This document shows positions 30,101-38,127 of a stretch of 64,000 nucleotides of DNA, in pieces. How positions within the stretch are numbered: the stretch's first letter is position 1; every line of letters begins with the position of its first letter. Where the stretch lies: contig JANQMR010000007.1 of NCBI GenBank assembly GCA_028279985.1, positions 51,119-115,118 on the forward strand, written 5' to 3'. The notes below the pieces were generated by a model that did not search any database, had not been told where the DNA came from, and saw nothing but the letters and a program-made list of their open reading frames with translations. A program made the position numbers and the translations under genes. The stretch is from Woeseiaceae bacterium (GTDB lineage: Bacteria; Pseudomonadota; Gammaproteobacteria; Steroidobacterales; Woeseiaceae).

Positions 30101-31948
30101 CGCAAAATCCGTCTCCTTGCGGCCTTCAACCACCTGCACATATTCCTCGACCCGGACCCCGATCCGGCCGCAAGCTTCAGGGAGCGTACCCGCCTGTTCA
30201 AGAAAGCCCGGTCGAGTTGGGCCGATTACCAGACCGCGAGGATCTCCAAAGGCGGCGGTGTGTACTCGAGGCAGGCCAAGTCGATTCGGCTGAGCCCCGA
30301 GGTTCGTGCCATGCTCGACACCGACGCGAAGGAAATGCGGCCGGACGAGCTGGTACGCGCGATACTGAAGATGCCGGTGGACCTGCTCTGGAACGGCGGT
30401 ATCGGCACCTACGTCAAGGCCGGCGGTGAAAGCCATGCGGATGCCGGCGATCGCAGCAACGACCGGGTCCGAGTGGACGCCGATCGACTGCGTTGCAAAG
30501 TCATCGGCGAAGGCGGAAACCTCGGACTCACCCAGCGCGCACGCATCGAATACAGCCTTGCCGGCGGCCGGATCAATACCGACTTCATCGACAACTCGGC
30601 CGGCGTCGACAGCTCGGACCGGGAGGTCAACATCAAGATCCTGCTGAGCGACGTGGCCGAACACAAGGGCATGACGCGCGACAAACGTAATCAGCTCCTG
30701 GCGTCGATGACCGACGACGTGGCCACGCTGGTGTTGCGCAACAACTACCTTCAGACGCAGGCGATCAGCATGAGCGAAATCCGCTCGCTGGAGCGCATCG
30801 ACGAAACCGCGCGAATGATCACGAGCCTGGAGCGCAGCGGACTGCTGGACCGGGACCTGGAACACCTGCCGGACGATGTCGAAATCGAGGATCGCAAAGC
30901 CCGCAAACAAGGGATGACCCGCCCGGAGCTCGCGGTGATCCTGAGTTACGCCAAAATCGACGTCTACAACGGTCTGGTGGCGGCCAGCGAGTCGTTGGAA
31001 GACTTTCTGGCCGCGCACAAGATGCGCTATTTTCCCGAGGTGTTGAGGCGGCGTTACGCGGAGTTCTTGCCCAAGCATCGCCTGAGCCCGCAGATTCTCG
31101 CGACCCTGATCGCAAACGACATCGTCAACCGCATGGGCCCCGCGTTCGTCCGCCGGGTCCAGCAGGACACCGGCGCGGACGTCGTGACGGTCGCGCGCGC
31201 CTATACGGTTGCGCGGCAGATCTGCCGGGCCGGCGACCTGAACCGGGTCATACAGTCGCTGGACTACGAGATACCGGCCGATGCACAGATGGCGCTGCTG
31301 TTCGAAGTCGCGCGTACACAGCGGCATGCCGTTTACTGGCTGATCGAACGCCACGGCGACGACATCGCGATCGGCCCGCTGGCATCGAGGCTGCAACAGG
31401 GAATGGCTACCGTTTACACGCGCATGGTCGCCGTCCTGTCGACCAATGCCCGCGAGCGTCACGACGCCGCGGTTGCGAACTACGTCGGAATGGGCGTACC
31501 GGAAAAACTGGCCCAGCGGATGGCGGCGCTGTTGTTGACCCGGGCGGCGCTGGACATCTCCGATCTCGCCGCCCAGTACAAACGGGATGTGATCGAGACC
31601 GCCAGGGTCTACTCCGCATTCAACGAAAACCTCGGTCTGTTCTGGCTGCACGTAGGCGCCGAGGACCTCGAGGTGCACGGTCGCTGGGAGGCGGCGGCGC
31701 GCAGCAATCTGCGCGACGAGTTCTACCGGATACGCCGGGAGCTGGCGGAGCAACTGTTGAAAAAACGCAGCAAAAAGCCCTTGCCGGACCTGGTGGATAC
31801 CTGGCTCAAGCAGCGCAGCAAGCAGGTCGACCGCTTCAAGAGCATGATCGAGGACATGAGACTTCACGGCCAGCGCGATTTCGCCTCGCTGTCGGTCGCC
31901 GCCAGGGAACTCCAAGAACTCGTCGAAACCCGAGCCGGCACGAGTTAA
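27107..31948 (+). CDS. NAD-dependent glutamate dehydrogenase, large (about 180 kDa) type
   Basis: 1613 residues from a GTG at 27107 with GGAG eight bases upstream. This is the L_180 class of NAD-GDH found in Pseudomonas, Caulobacter and Streptomyces, which deaminates glutamate to 2-oxoglutarate for catabolism. The long N-terminal half carries ACT-like regulatory modules ([21 protein letters not shown], then the [16 protein letters not shown] block). The catalytic centre is seen in [36 protein letters not shown], and the NAD-binding part in [17 protein letters not shown] and [17 protein letters not shown]. The very C-terminus ([10 protein letters not shown]) forms the first unit of a 47-bp tandem array that runs on past the stop codon. 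Confidence 0.97.
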   Translation: [1613 protein letters not shown]

Positions 31949-32105
31949 AACGGAACTAGCGAGAACTCGTCGAAACCCGAGCCGGCACGAGTTAGAACGA
32001 AACAAGCGGGAACTCGTCGAAACCTGAGCCGCCACGGGCTAAAACCGAAACAAGAAGGAACTCGTGAAAACTCGAACCGGCGCGAACCAGAACAGGACGG
32101 TAAAC
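31916..32105. repeat. 47-bp tandem repeat array starting inside the glutamate dehydrogenase gene
   Basis: Units start with GAACTCGT at 31916, 31963, 32010 and 32058 (periods 47, 47, 48). Unit 1 encodes the last residues of the dehydrogenase and includes its TAA stop (31946-31948); units 2-4 are non-coding and progressively diverged. The core reads GAACTCGTCGAAACC then CGAGCCGGCACGAG. It is a duplication of the 3' end of the gene. Confidence 0.9.
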
Positions 32106-32107
32106 AG

Positions 32108-32150
32108 CTAGTGTCCTGTCCCGCAAGTAACTGACCTAATTCGGCGCGAG
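32108..32150 (+). repeat. Dispersed 41-bp CTAG-headed repeat, copy 2
   Basis: CTAGTGTCCTGTCCCGCAAG followed by TAACTGACCTAATTCGGCGCG. Closely matches the minus-strand copy at 59268-59229 and more weakly the one at 19087. It lies in the 248-bp gap before gpmA, directly after the 47-bp array. Confidence 0.8.
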
Positions 32151-32196
32151 TCCAAAACACCCGCGAATCAACCACCCAACGGATACTGGAGAACCT

Positions 32197-32940
32197 ATGC
32201 CCGGCAAACTCGTGCTCTGCCGTCACGGCCAGAGCGACTGGAACCTGAAGAACCTGTTCACCGGTTGGACCGACGTGGATCTGACCGACCTCGGCAAGCA
32301 GGAGGCCGTGAACGGCGGTCGCGCCGTCGCCGACCTGGATTACGACATCGACGTGGCGTACACCTCCGTGCTGAAGCGCGCCATTCGCAGCCTGTGGCTG
32401 ATGCTCGACGAAATGGATCGCATGTGGATACCGGTGATCCGCGACTGGCGGCTGAACGAGCGCCACTACGGCGCGCTGCAGGGACTCGACAAGGCGGAGA
32501 CGGCCGCCAAGTACGGCGAAGAACAGGTCCACGTCTGGCGGCGGAGTTACGAGACCCCGCCGCCCGAACTCGATCCGGACGACGAGCGGCATCCCGCCCA
32601 CGACCCGCGTTACGCGGGCATCGAGGATTTACCGTCGACCGAATCGCTCAAACTCACCCTCGACCGCGTTCGGCCGTGCTGGGAGGATACGATCGCGCCG
32701 GCCTTGAGCGCCGGCAAGAACGTCCTGATCGCCGCACACGGCAACAGTTTGCGCGCCCTGGTCAAGATGCTGGACGACCTCTCCGACGAGGAAATCACCG
32801 GTTTCAACATTCCGACCGGCATCCCGATGGAGTACGTACTCGACGACAAGCTGAAAGCCGTATCCCGCGAGTTTCTCGGCGACCCGGAAGCCGTCGCCAA
32901 GGCCGCCGCCGCGGTGGCCGCGCAGGGTAAAGCGAAGTGA
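32197..32940 (+). CDS. gpmA: 2,3-bisphosphoglycerate-dependent phosphoglycerate mutase
   Basis: 247 residues. Glycolytic enzyme interconverting 3- and 2-phosphoglycerate. The phosphohistidine motif [10 protein letters not shown] is at the N-terminus (RHG), followed by [32 protein letters not shown], and the second histidine in [15 protein letters not shown]. Length matches E. coli GpmA (250). The next gene starts inside its stop codon. Confidence 0.97.
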   Translation: MPGKLVLCRHGQSDWNLKNLFTGWTDVDLTDLGKQEAVNGGRAVADLDYDIDVAYTSVLKRAIRSLWLMLDEMDRMWIPVIRDWRLNERHYGALQGLDKAETAAKYGEEQVHVWRRSYETPPPELDPDDERHPAHDPRYAGIEDLPSTESLKLTLDRVRPCWEDTIAPALSAGKNVLIAAHGNSLRALVKMLDDLSDEEITGFNIPTGIPMEYVLDDKLKAVSREFLGDPEAVAKAAAAVAAQGKAK

Positions 32941-33452
32941 TCCACGCGCTCGGCGGCGACGTGCCCGAGTTCGAGGGCGGCAAGCACTTCGTCGCCGACA
33001 ACGCGACGCTCATCGGCAAGGTCAGGCTGCTGGACGAGGCCAGCGTCTGGTTCAATGCCGTGCTTCGCGGCGACAACGAGTGGATCGAGATCGGCCGCCG
33101 CAGTAACGTCCAGGACGGTTCGGTGCTGCATACGGACCCGGGCTTCGAGCTTACGATCGGCGACGGCGTGACGATCGGTCACAAAGCCATGCTCCACGGC
33201 TGCCTGGTCGGGTCGGGCAGCCTGATCGGTATCGGCAGCACGCTTTTGAACGGGTCTCGTATCGGCGAAAACACGATCGTCGGCGCGCAGGCCCTGGTGA
33301 CCGAAGGCAAACAGTTCCCGGACGGCGTGCTGGTCATCGGCGCGCCCGCAAAAGTCGCGCGCGAGCTGACGGACGAAGAGATCGCCGGCATACGAGCGTC
33401 GGCGGATCACTATGTCGACAACGCCCGCCGTTACCTCGAAACGCTGCAATAG
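32937..33452 (+). CDS. Gamma-carbonic anhydrase-like hexapeptide protein (YrdA/PaaY type)
   Basis: 171 residues from a GTG overlapping the gpmA stop by four bases. Left-handed beta-helix of hexapeptide repeats ([70 protein letters not shown]). The zinc-type histidines of gamma carbonic anhydrases are present ([14 protein letters not shown]). Related proteins bind zinc; carbonic anhydrase activity is proven only for some of them. Confidence 0.9.
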   Translation: MIHALGGDVPEFEGGKHFVADNATLIGKVRLLDEASVWFNAVLRGDNEWIEIGRRSNVQDGSVLHTDPGFELTIGDGVTIGHKAMLHGCLVGSGSLIGIGSTLLNGSRIGENTIVGAQALVTEGKQFPDGVLVIGAPAKVARELTDEEIAGIRASADHYVDNARRYLETLQ

Positions 33453-33547
33453 GCGTTGACACCAGGCATCGAATCGTACTTTTCCGCCACGAGCGGAAAC
33501 GCCGGCAAACCGCTGCCGCCAGTCCGCGACAAGCTTGCGCCCGACGG

Positions 33548-34498
33548 CTAAACCTGCAGACGCGGGTCCGATCGGGTCGGCGCACGCTCGGCGTCGACCA
33601 CCCTCACCAGGCCTTCCTGCACCGTCGAAGCCACCAGCGTGCCGTCCTGTGCGAACAACTGGCCGCGCGCGAAACCGCGCGCTCCGGACGCGTTCGGGCT
33701 TTCGATGGCGTAGAGCAGCCAGCGATCGATTCGGACCCGCCGGTGAAACCACAGGGCGTGGTCGAGACTGGCCATGATCACGTTACCGCGGCTGAACGAC
33801 AGGCCGTGCGGCAAAGTGCTTGCGCCGAGCAACTCGTAGTCGGATACGTAGGCAGTGAGATTCTGATGTAGTGCGAGATCGTCGGGCAATCGGTCCACCG
33901 CGCGGATCCAGCAGTGCTTGCGCGGCGGCCGGACCTGCGGCTCGAGAAAACTCACCTCCTCGACCGGCCGGAACTCGAACGGTCGTTGCGCGGTGAGAAA
34001 ACGCCGCATTTTCATCGGTACTCTCTCGAGCAAGTCCTCGGACACGTCGAACAGGTCCTTGAGGCCCTCGGGCCCCGGAACGTCCGGCATCTCGGCCTGG
34101 TGCTCAAGCCCGTGCTCGGGGCGCTGAAACGAGACCGCGAGGTTGAAGATCGGCCGGCCGTGCTGGATCGCAACGACCCGGCGCATCGAGAAACTGCCGC
34201 CGTCACGCGCGCGGTCGACCTCGTAGATGATCGGTGCGTTGATGTCGCCGCGGCGCAGAAAGTACGCATGCAGGGAATGCGCGACCCTATCTTCGACGGT
34301 ATGGCCCTCGCCGGTACGACCCTCGACCGTATGCTGCGCCGCCGACAGTGCCTGGCCGAGCACCTGGCCGCCGAACACCTGGGCGCTCCCGATGTCGCGG
34401 CTGTCGCCGCGGAAGATGTCGTCCTCGATCCGCTCCAGCTCGAGCAGCGTGATCAGGTCGTCGAGAACCGGATGCATGGGCCCGCGCCTACCTGTCAT
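33548..34498 (-). CDS. tesB: Acyl-CoA thioesterase II (TesB)
   Basis: 316 residues from the ATG at 34498, which overlaps the stop of the upstream SDR gene (ATGA). The ATG at 34477 (MHPVLDDLITLLELERIEDD) matches the family N-terminus better and is also likely. Double hot-dog thioesterase: first half DDIFRGDSRDIGSAQVFGGQVLGQAL with HSLHAYFLRRGD, second half LPHGLSFSRGNVIMASLDHALWFHRRVRIDRWLLY containing the catalytic Asp-Thr/Ser-Gln region. It hydrolyses medium and long acyl-CoAs. Confidence 0.94.
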   Translation of the reverse strand: MTGRRGPMHPVLDDLITLLELERIEDDIFRGDSRDIGSAQVFGGQVLGQALSAAQHTVEGRTGEGHTVEDRVAHSLHAYFLRRGDINAPIIYEVDRARDGGSFSMRRVVAIQHGRPIFNLAVSFQRPEHGLEHQAEMPDVPGPEGLKDLFDVSEDLLERVPMKMRRFLTAQRPFEFRPVEEVSFLEPQVRPPRKHCWIRAVDRLPDDLALHQNLTAYVSDYELLGASTLPHGLSFSRGNVIMASLDHALWFHRRVRIDRWLLYAIESPNASGARGFARGQLFAQDGTLVASTVQEGLVRVVDAERAPTRSDPRLQV

Positions 34499-35244
34499 AC
34501 GTCGGTACGGCCGCCGTCCACGGCTATGCCGGTACCGCTGACGAACACCGCGTCGTCACTGGCCAGAAACAGGATCACTTTCGCCACGTCCACCGGCTCG
34601 CCGACCCGGCCCGCGGCGGAGTGCGCAATACAATAATCCCTGAGCGACGTGTCTTTGCGAAAGACCTCACGGCTGGCCGGCGTCATGATCGCCCCGGGTT
34701 GCACGTAGTTGGCCGTGATCCCGAAGTTACCCGTCTCCGCGGCCAGCGCGCGGGTGATGTCGGCGAGGTTTTGCTCGGCGTGCGTCGAGGCTTCACTGCC
34801 GCTTGCAGCAAACACGCTGCGCAGAAAACCGATATTGATGATGCGGCCTGCAGGGCTTTTTTTGAGCTGCGGCAGGGCCGCCCGGCACAGAGCCATGATC
34901 AGCTCCGTGCGTGCGTCCAACAACGCGGACAACTCGCCGTCGATTCGGGCGAGCGGCGCTTCCGGCTGTAACGGGAAGTCGGCCACGAGAATGTCGAGAC
35001 CGCCGAGCCGGTCCACCGCCTGTTCGACCAGCGCCGGCATCGCCGCCGCGTCGCGCAGGCTCGCGGTCAGTCCCTCGACGCCGCGCACCGCCTTGTAGTG
35101 CGGCTCGACGCCGCTGTTGAGCGTATCGACGGCCAGCACGCTCGCACCGTGTTTGACCAAGGTCCGCGCCGCGGCTTCACCGATGCCGTCGGCGGCGTTC
35201 GTGACTAGCGCCTTTAGTCCGTAAAGTCGCGCGGGTTCGCTCAT
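34495..35244 (-). CDS. SDR-fold protein with lost catalytic residues
   Basis: 249 residues with a recognisable short-chain dehydrogenase fold along its whole length (LKALVTNAADGIGEAAARTLV; ITANYVQPGAIMTPASREVF; VAKVILFLASDDAVFVSGTGIAVDGG). The catalytic set is gone: an ungapped alignment puts Gly139 at the active-site Ser, Ser153 at the Tyr and Glu157 at the Lys; the NNAG motif reads VADFP and the first Gly of TGxxxGIG is Asn. It is probably not an oxidoreductase; a binding or structural role is possible. It overlaps tesB and lies 160 bp downstream of a MaoC hydratase. Confidence 0.82.
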   Translation of the reverse strand: MSEPARLYGLKALVTNAADGIGEAAARTLVKHGASVLAVDTLNSGVEPHYKAVRGVEGLTASLRDAAAMPALVEQAVDRLGGLDILVADFPLQPEAPLARIDGELSALLDARTELIMALCRAALPQLKKSPAGRIINIGFLRSVFAASGSEASTHAEQNLADITRALAAETGNFGITANYVQPGAIMTPASREVFRKDTSLRDYCIAHSAAGRVGEPVDVAKVILFLASDDAVFVSGTGIAVDGGRTDV

Positions 35245-35404
35245 GGGTGCTCCTGGAAACCGCCGTTGCCGCCGCGCAACCGCTGCGGCAGGACATTAAT
35301 CCGGAAGGCGATAGTCGGCGAAAGACTTGCGCAATTCAATCTTCTCGACTGTGCCTGCCGCCGTATGCGGCAGCGCTTGGAGGCGCCGGGCGCCGCCGGA
35401 CCGG

Positions 35405-35869
35405 TCAGGGTTCGCTGAAGAAATACATGCCCAGCGTCTCCGCGACGCAGGCGGGCTTGCGTTCGTTCTCGACTTCGATCCGGACCTCGGAGGTCAAAAA
35501 CAGCGCGCCGGCCCGGCGTCTCGCCGAGATGACGGTCATGCGGCCGCGCACCCGGTCTCCCACCCTGACGGGCGTGTAGAACCGCACTTTGTTGACGCCG
35601 TAGTTGATCGCGCGCTCCAGATTGTGCACCTCGACGAAGCGGCCCGTGAGCACCGGAATCAGCGCCAGCGTCAGGTAGCCGTGCGCGATCGTCTTGCCGT
35701 CGGGCATCTCCCTGGCGGCGCGTTCGGTGTCGACGTGAATCCACTGGTAGTCGCCGGTGGCTTCCGCGAACTGATCGATGCGGTTCTGATCGATGATCAC
35801 CCAGTCGGAGAGGCCGATTTCCTGGCCCTCCAGCACCTTGGCGTCCTCGATCGATGCTACGACGTGCAA
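35405..35869 (-). CDS. MaoC-family (R)-specific enoyl-CoA hydratase
   Basis: 154 residues, hot-dog fold. The hydratase signature is complete: the catalytic Asp/His in FAEATGDYQWIHVDTERA and the serine/glycine-type loop IAHGYLTLALIPVL. Enzymes of this type hydrate trans-2-enoyl-CoA to (R)-3-hydroxyacyl-CoA for polyester or beta-oxidation side routes. It is followed on the same strand by the SDR-fold gene and tesB, so the three may be co-transcribed. Confidence 0.9.
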   Translation of the reverse strand: MHVVASIEDAKVLEGQEIGLSDWVIIDQNRIDQFAEATGDYQWIHVDTERAAREMPDGKTIAHGYLTLALIPVLTGRFVEVHNLERAINYGVNKVRFYTPVRVGDRVRGRMTVISARRRAGALFLTSEVRIEVENERKPACVAETLGMYFFSEP

Positions 35870-35949
35870 AATCTAATTCCTGACACGCGGCGAAGCCGGC
35901 AAGCTTAGTGTAACGTAAGCGCAAACGCACGCGATTTGGACGGCCGTTG

Positions 35950-35975
35950 CCGCGACCATTACCCGCGACCATTAC
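35950..35975. repeat. 13-bp exact tandem duplication before mocA
   Basis: CCGCGACCATTAC occurs twice without mismatch (35950-35962, 35963-35975), ending two bases before the mocA start codon. Confidence 0.85.
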
Positions 35976-35977
35976 CG

Positions 35978-36562
35978 ATGAGCTCCGGGGACAAAACGAT
36001 CTTCGCACTGGTACTCGCCGCAGGCCGCGGCGAGCGATTCGGTAGTACCAAACAACTCGTCGAGATCGAAGGCCAGGCGCTGGTCGCCCGCGCGGCGCGA
36101 CTGGCTCGCCGGATTTGCGGCGATCGCAGCGTGCTCGTCACCGGACACGACTGGCAGGCGGTCGCGCGGGCCGCCGGCGATGCCTGCCGGTTCTTAGTCG
36201 TCAACGAAAGCTACCGGCGCGGCCTGGGCACGTCGATCGCGGCCGGGGTGAACGCCGTGCAACAGACCGCCGACGCAGTCCTGTTGCTGCTGGCGGATCA
36301 GCCGCTGATCACCGGCGGGCACCTCGAGGCACTGCGAGCGAGTTGGTCGGGAGACGACGACGAGATCGTGGCCAGCGGTTATTCCGGCACCAAAGGTCCG
36401 CCCGTGATTCTCCCCCGCGGCACTTTCGAAAGCCTGGTCCGCCTCGACGGCGAACGCGGCGCGAACCGGCTGTTCGACGACCCGCGATTCATCGTCAGGA
36501 CCCTGCCGTTCGAGCCGGCGGCGCTGGACGTCGATACGCCCTCGGACCTCAGGTCGCTGTAA
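35978..36562 (+). CDS. mocA: Molybdenum cofactor cytidylyltransferase MocA-like
   Basis: 194 residues from the ATG at 35978. NTP-transferase fold with LVLAAGRGERFGSTKQLVEIEGQALVARA at the N-terminus, LLLLADQPLITGGHL for metal binding and GTKGPPVILPRGTFESL in the C-terminal half. The LAAGxGxRfGxxK and ADQP motifs favour MocA (CTP:Moco) over MobA. It would make the cytosine dinucleotide cofactor of xanthine-dehydrogenase-type enzymes, and an xdhC gene occurs at 53.2 kb. Its 3' end overlaps that of moaE by 14 bp (convergent). Confidence 0.88.
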   Translation: MSSGDKTIFALVLAAGRGERFGSTKQLVEIEGQALVARAARLARRICGDRSVLVTGHDWQAVARAAGDACRFLVVNESYRRGLGTSIAAGVNAVQQTADAVLLLLADQPLITGGHLEALRASWSGDDDEIVASGYSGTKGPPVILPRGTFESLVRLDGERGANRLFDDPRFIVRTLPFEPAALDVDTPSDLRSL

Positions 36563-37022
36563 CCGCCGGCCGCGCATGCGAGGCGGCTTCCCGTTCGCCA
36601 TGCGCCTTGCAGCGCTCGCAGTTCACCCAGCCCGAGTCGCCACTAGCGTAGTGTTCCTTTTTCCAGATCGGCAGGCGAACTTTGAGCTCGTCGATGATAT
36701 AGCGGCAGGCCCTGAATGCTTCGTCGCGATGCGGCGCCGCGACGCCGACCCAGACCGCGCATTCGCCGATCTCCAGCAAGCCCGAGCGATGCACGCAGCA
36801 CGCCTTCAGGTGCGGATATCGTTCCCTGGCCTCGGCCAGTATGCGCTCGCCCTCGGCGATTGCCAGCGGCTCGTAGACTTCGTACTCCAGCCGCAGCACC
36901 GCGTGACCCTCGTTCTCGTTTCTGACCCAGCCTTCGAACGCGGCGTATCCGCCGGCGCCCGGGTCGACCAGCGACTCGCGGAGTGAGCCGGTGTCGATGG
37001 CTTCGGGTGTAATCGTAATCAT
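36549..37022 (-). CDS. moaE: Molybdopterin synthase catalytic subunit MoaE
   Basis: 157 residues, E. coli MoaE is 150. It converts cyclic pyranopterin monophosphate to molybdopterin using the thiocarboxylate of MoaD. Features: GGYAAFEGWVRNENEGHAVLRLEYEVYEPLA, VHRSGLLEIGECAVWVGVAAPHRDEAF, and the conserved lysines in LPIWKKEHYASGDSGWV. The C-terminus has an extra Cys-x2-Cys (NCERCKAHGE). It is the last gene of the moaA-moaC-mobA-moaD-moaE run. Confidence 0.96.
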   Translation of the reverse strand: MITITPEAIDTGSLRESLVDPGAGGYAAFEGWVRNENEGHAVLRLEYEVYEPLAIAEGERILAEARERYPHLKACCVHRSGLLEIGECAVWVGVAAPHRDEAFRACRYIIDELKVRLPIWKKEHYASGDSGWVNCERCKAHGEREAASHARPAVTAT

Positions 37023-37044
37023 CTGCCGGGCGCCGCTGCAATCG

Positions 37045-37092
37045 TCATTGGCGTCGTCGTTGGGATGTTCATTGGCGTCGTCATCGGGACCG
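37045..37092. repeat. 24-bp tandem duplication in the moaD-moaE gap
   Basis: TCATTGGCGTCGTCGTTGGG (37045) is followed by TCATTGGCGTCGTCATCGGG (37069), period 24, filling most of the 78-bp gap between the moaD stop and the moaE start. Confidence 0.8.
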
Positions 37093-37100
37093 TCATCACG

Positions 37101-37367
37101 TCAACCGCCGGCAACGGGTGGAAACAGCAACACCGTGTCGCCGTCGCGAACCGTTGCCGACCAGTCTGCCATTTCGTCGTTGATGGCCACCTTGCAGTGT
37201 CCGGTGGGTTCTTTCGAGCCGTGCCGGTCGCGGGTTAGGCGAAAAACGTCTTCGGCTGTCGCCACGTCCGCGCTGATCGTTTCCTGATCGACGCCCGCCC
37301 GTTCGCGGAACATCGCAAAGTACCGTACGGTTATGGTCTTCGTCGATGTGCTCATCGATGTACTCAT
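37101..37367 (-). CDS. moaD: Molybdopterin synthase sulfur carrier subunit MoaD
   Basis: 88 residues from the ATG at 37367, or 84 from the ATG at 37355; both are inside a 12-bp repeat that codes for MSTS twice. Ubiquitin-like fold (ITVRYFAMFRERAGVDQETI, VAINDEMADWSATVRDGDTVLLFPPVAGG) ending in the required Gly-Gly that is thiocarboxylated. A GAGG lies nine bases upstream of 37367, which favours that start. It follows mobA and precedes moaE. Confidence 0.93.
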   Translation of the reverse strand: MSTSMSTSTKTITVRYFAMFRERAGVDQETISADVATAEDVFRLTRDRHGSKEPTGHCKVAINDEMADWSATVRDGDTVLLFPPVAGG

Positions 37368-37374
37368 CGATGGC
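37339..37374. repeat. 12-bp tandem repeat across the moaD start
   Basis: Three 12-bp units like CTCATCGATGTA (37339, 37351, 37363). They span the moaD start codon, so each copy adds the same four residues and a further possible ATG. Confidence 0.75.
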
Positions 37375-37473
37375 CTCGGCCGGTGGTCCTGCCGGGAGGT
37401 CTCTGTCGGTGTCCGTCCGCCGTCTTCATCTATTGTCTTCATCCGTCGTCTTCGCATCGTCTTCGGCGCCGGC

Positions 37474-38127
37474 TCAGGCTTCGAGCACGCTGCGCTCGAG
37501 GTCCTCCCGTGTGTTTACATTGTCCAGCGCGCCGACGTTAGGTTGCGCCAGCAACTGTGTATCCGAGCGAATCAGCATCTTTCGCGGACAAACCATACCC
37601 CGATCGACGAATTCGCGCAGCAATACGTCGCTGCCCGACCGGTAGATCGCGCACAGCGGCTCGGGTAGTCCGTCATGACTGGATTCGAAGGCCACGAACG
37701 GTCGGTCCGCATCCGCCCGTTCGACCAGGCAGGCAAGCGTCGCCCGATCGAGGTTCGGCAGGTCGCAGGCGACGACCAGCCAGTCGGCGTCCGGTTCGAA
37801 CTGCATCGCCGACAGGATGCCCGCCACGGGACCCAGGTCGTCGTATCTGTCCTCGATCGTGGCGAAACGCGCCCGCTCCGGTTCGTCCTGCTGGCCGCGC
37901 CGGGTCGAGACGAACACGGCGTCCGTCACCGCTTCGAGCAATTGCACGGCGTGTTCTAGCTGGCTTTTGCCGTCGCGCCGCAACAGTGCCTTGTCGGTGC
38001 CCATCCGGCGGCTTCGCCCGCCGGCCAGTACCAACCCCAGCAGGCGCCTGCCTTCCATCTCGTCGGCCGCCCTATTGCCGCTATTGCCCATCTCATTGGC
38101 CGTCTCATTGACCGTCTCATTGACCAT
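37474..38127 (-). CDS. mobA: Molybdenum cofactor guanylyltransferase MobA
   Basis: 217 residues. The body (from RRLLGLVLAGGRSRRMGTDKALL) is a normal MobA with the LAGGxSxRMGxDK motif, LVVACDLPNLD and GLPEPLCAIYR. It attaches GMP to molybdopterin to make the MGD form. The N-terminus from the ATG at 38127 carries VNETVNETANEM, coded by 12-bp tandem repeats that also cover the end of moaC, so the real start may be the internal Met (MEGRRLL). Overlaps moaC by 11 bp. Confidence 0.93.
   Translation of the reverse strand: MVNETVNETANEMGNSGNRAADEMEGRRLLGLVLAGGRSRRMGTDKALLRRDGKSQLEHAVQLLEAVTDAVFVSTRRGQQDEPERARFATIEDRYDDLGPVAGILSAMQFEPDADWLVVACDLPNLDRATLACLVERADADRPFVAFESSHDGLPEPLCAIYRSGSDVLLREFVDRGMVCPRKMLIRSDTQLLAQPNVGALDNVNTREDLERSVLEA
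38091..38126. repeat. 12-bp tandem repeat across the moaC/mobA junction
   Basis: Three units of TCTCATTGACCG (38091, 38103, 38115) with one or two changes, next to a 9-bp duplication (CTATTGCCG, CTATTGCCC). They cover the last codons of moaC and the first codons of mobA. Confidence 0.8.

Noticed and set aside
37474..37560. Possible terminator after mobA
   Set aside because: No stem-loop followed by T-run is visible and moaD follows on the same strand.
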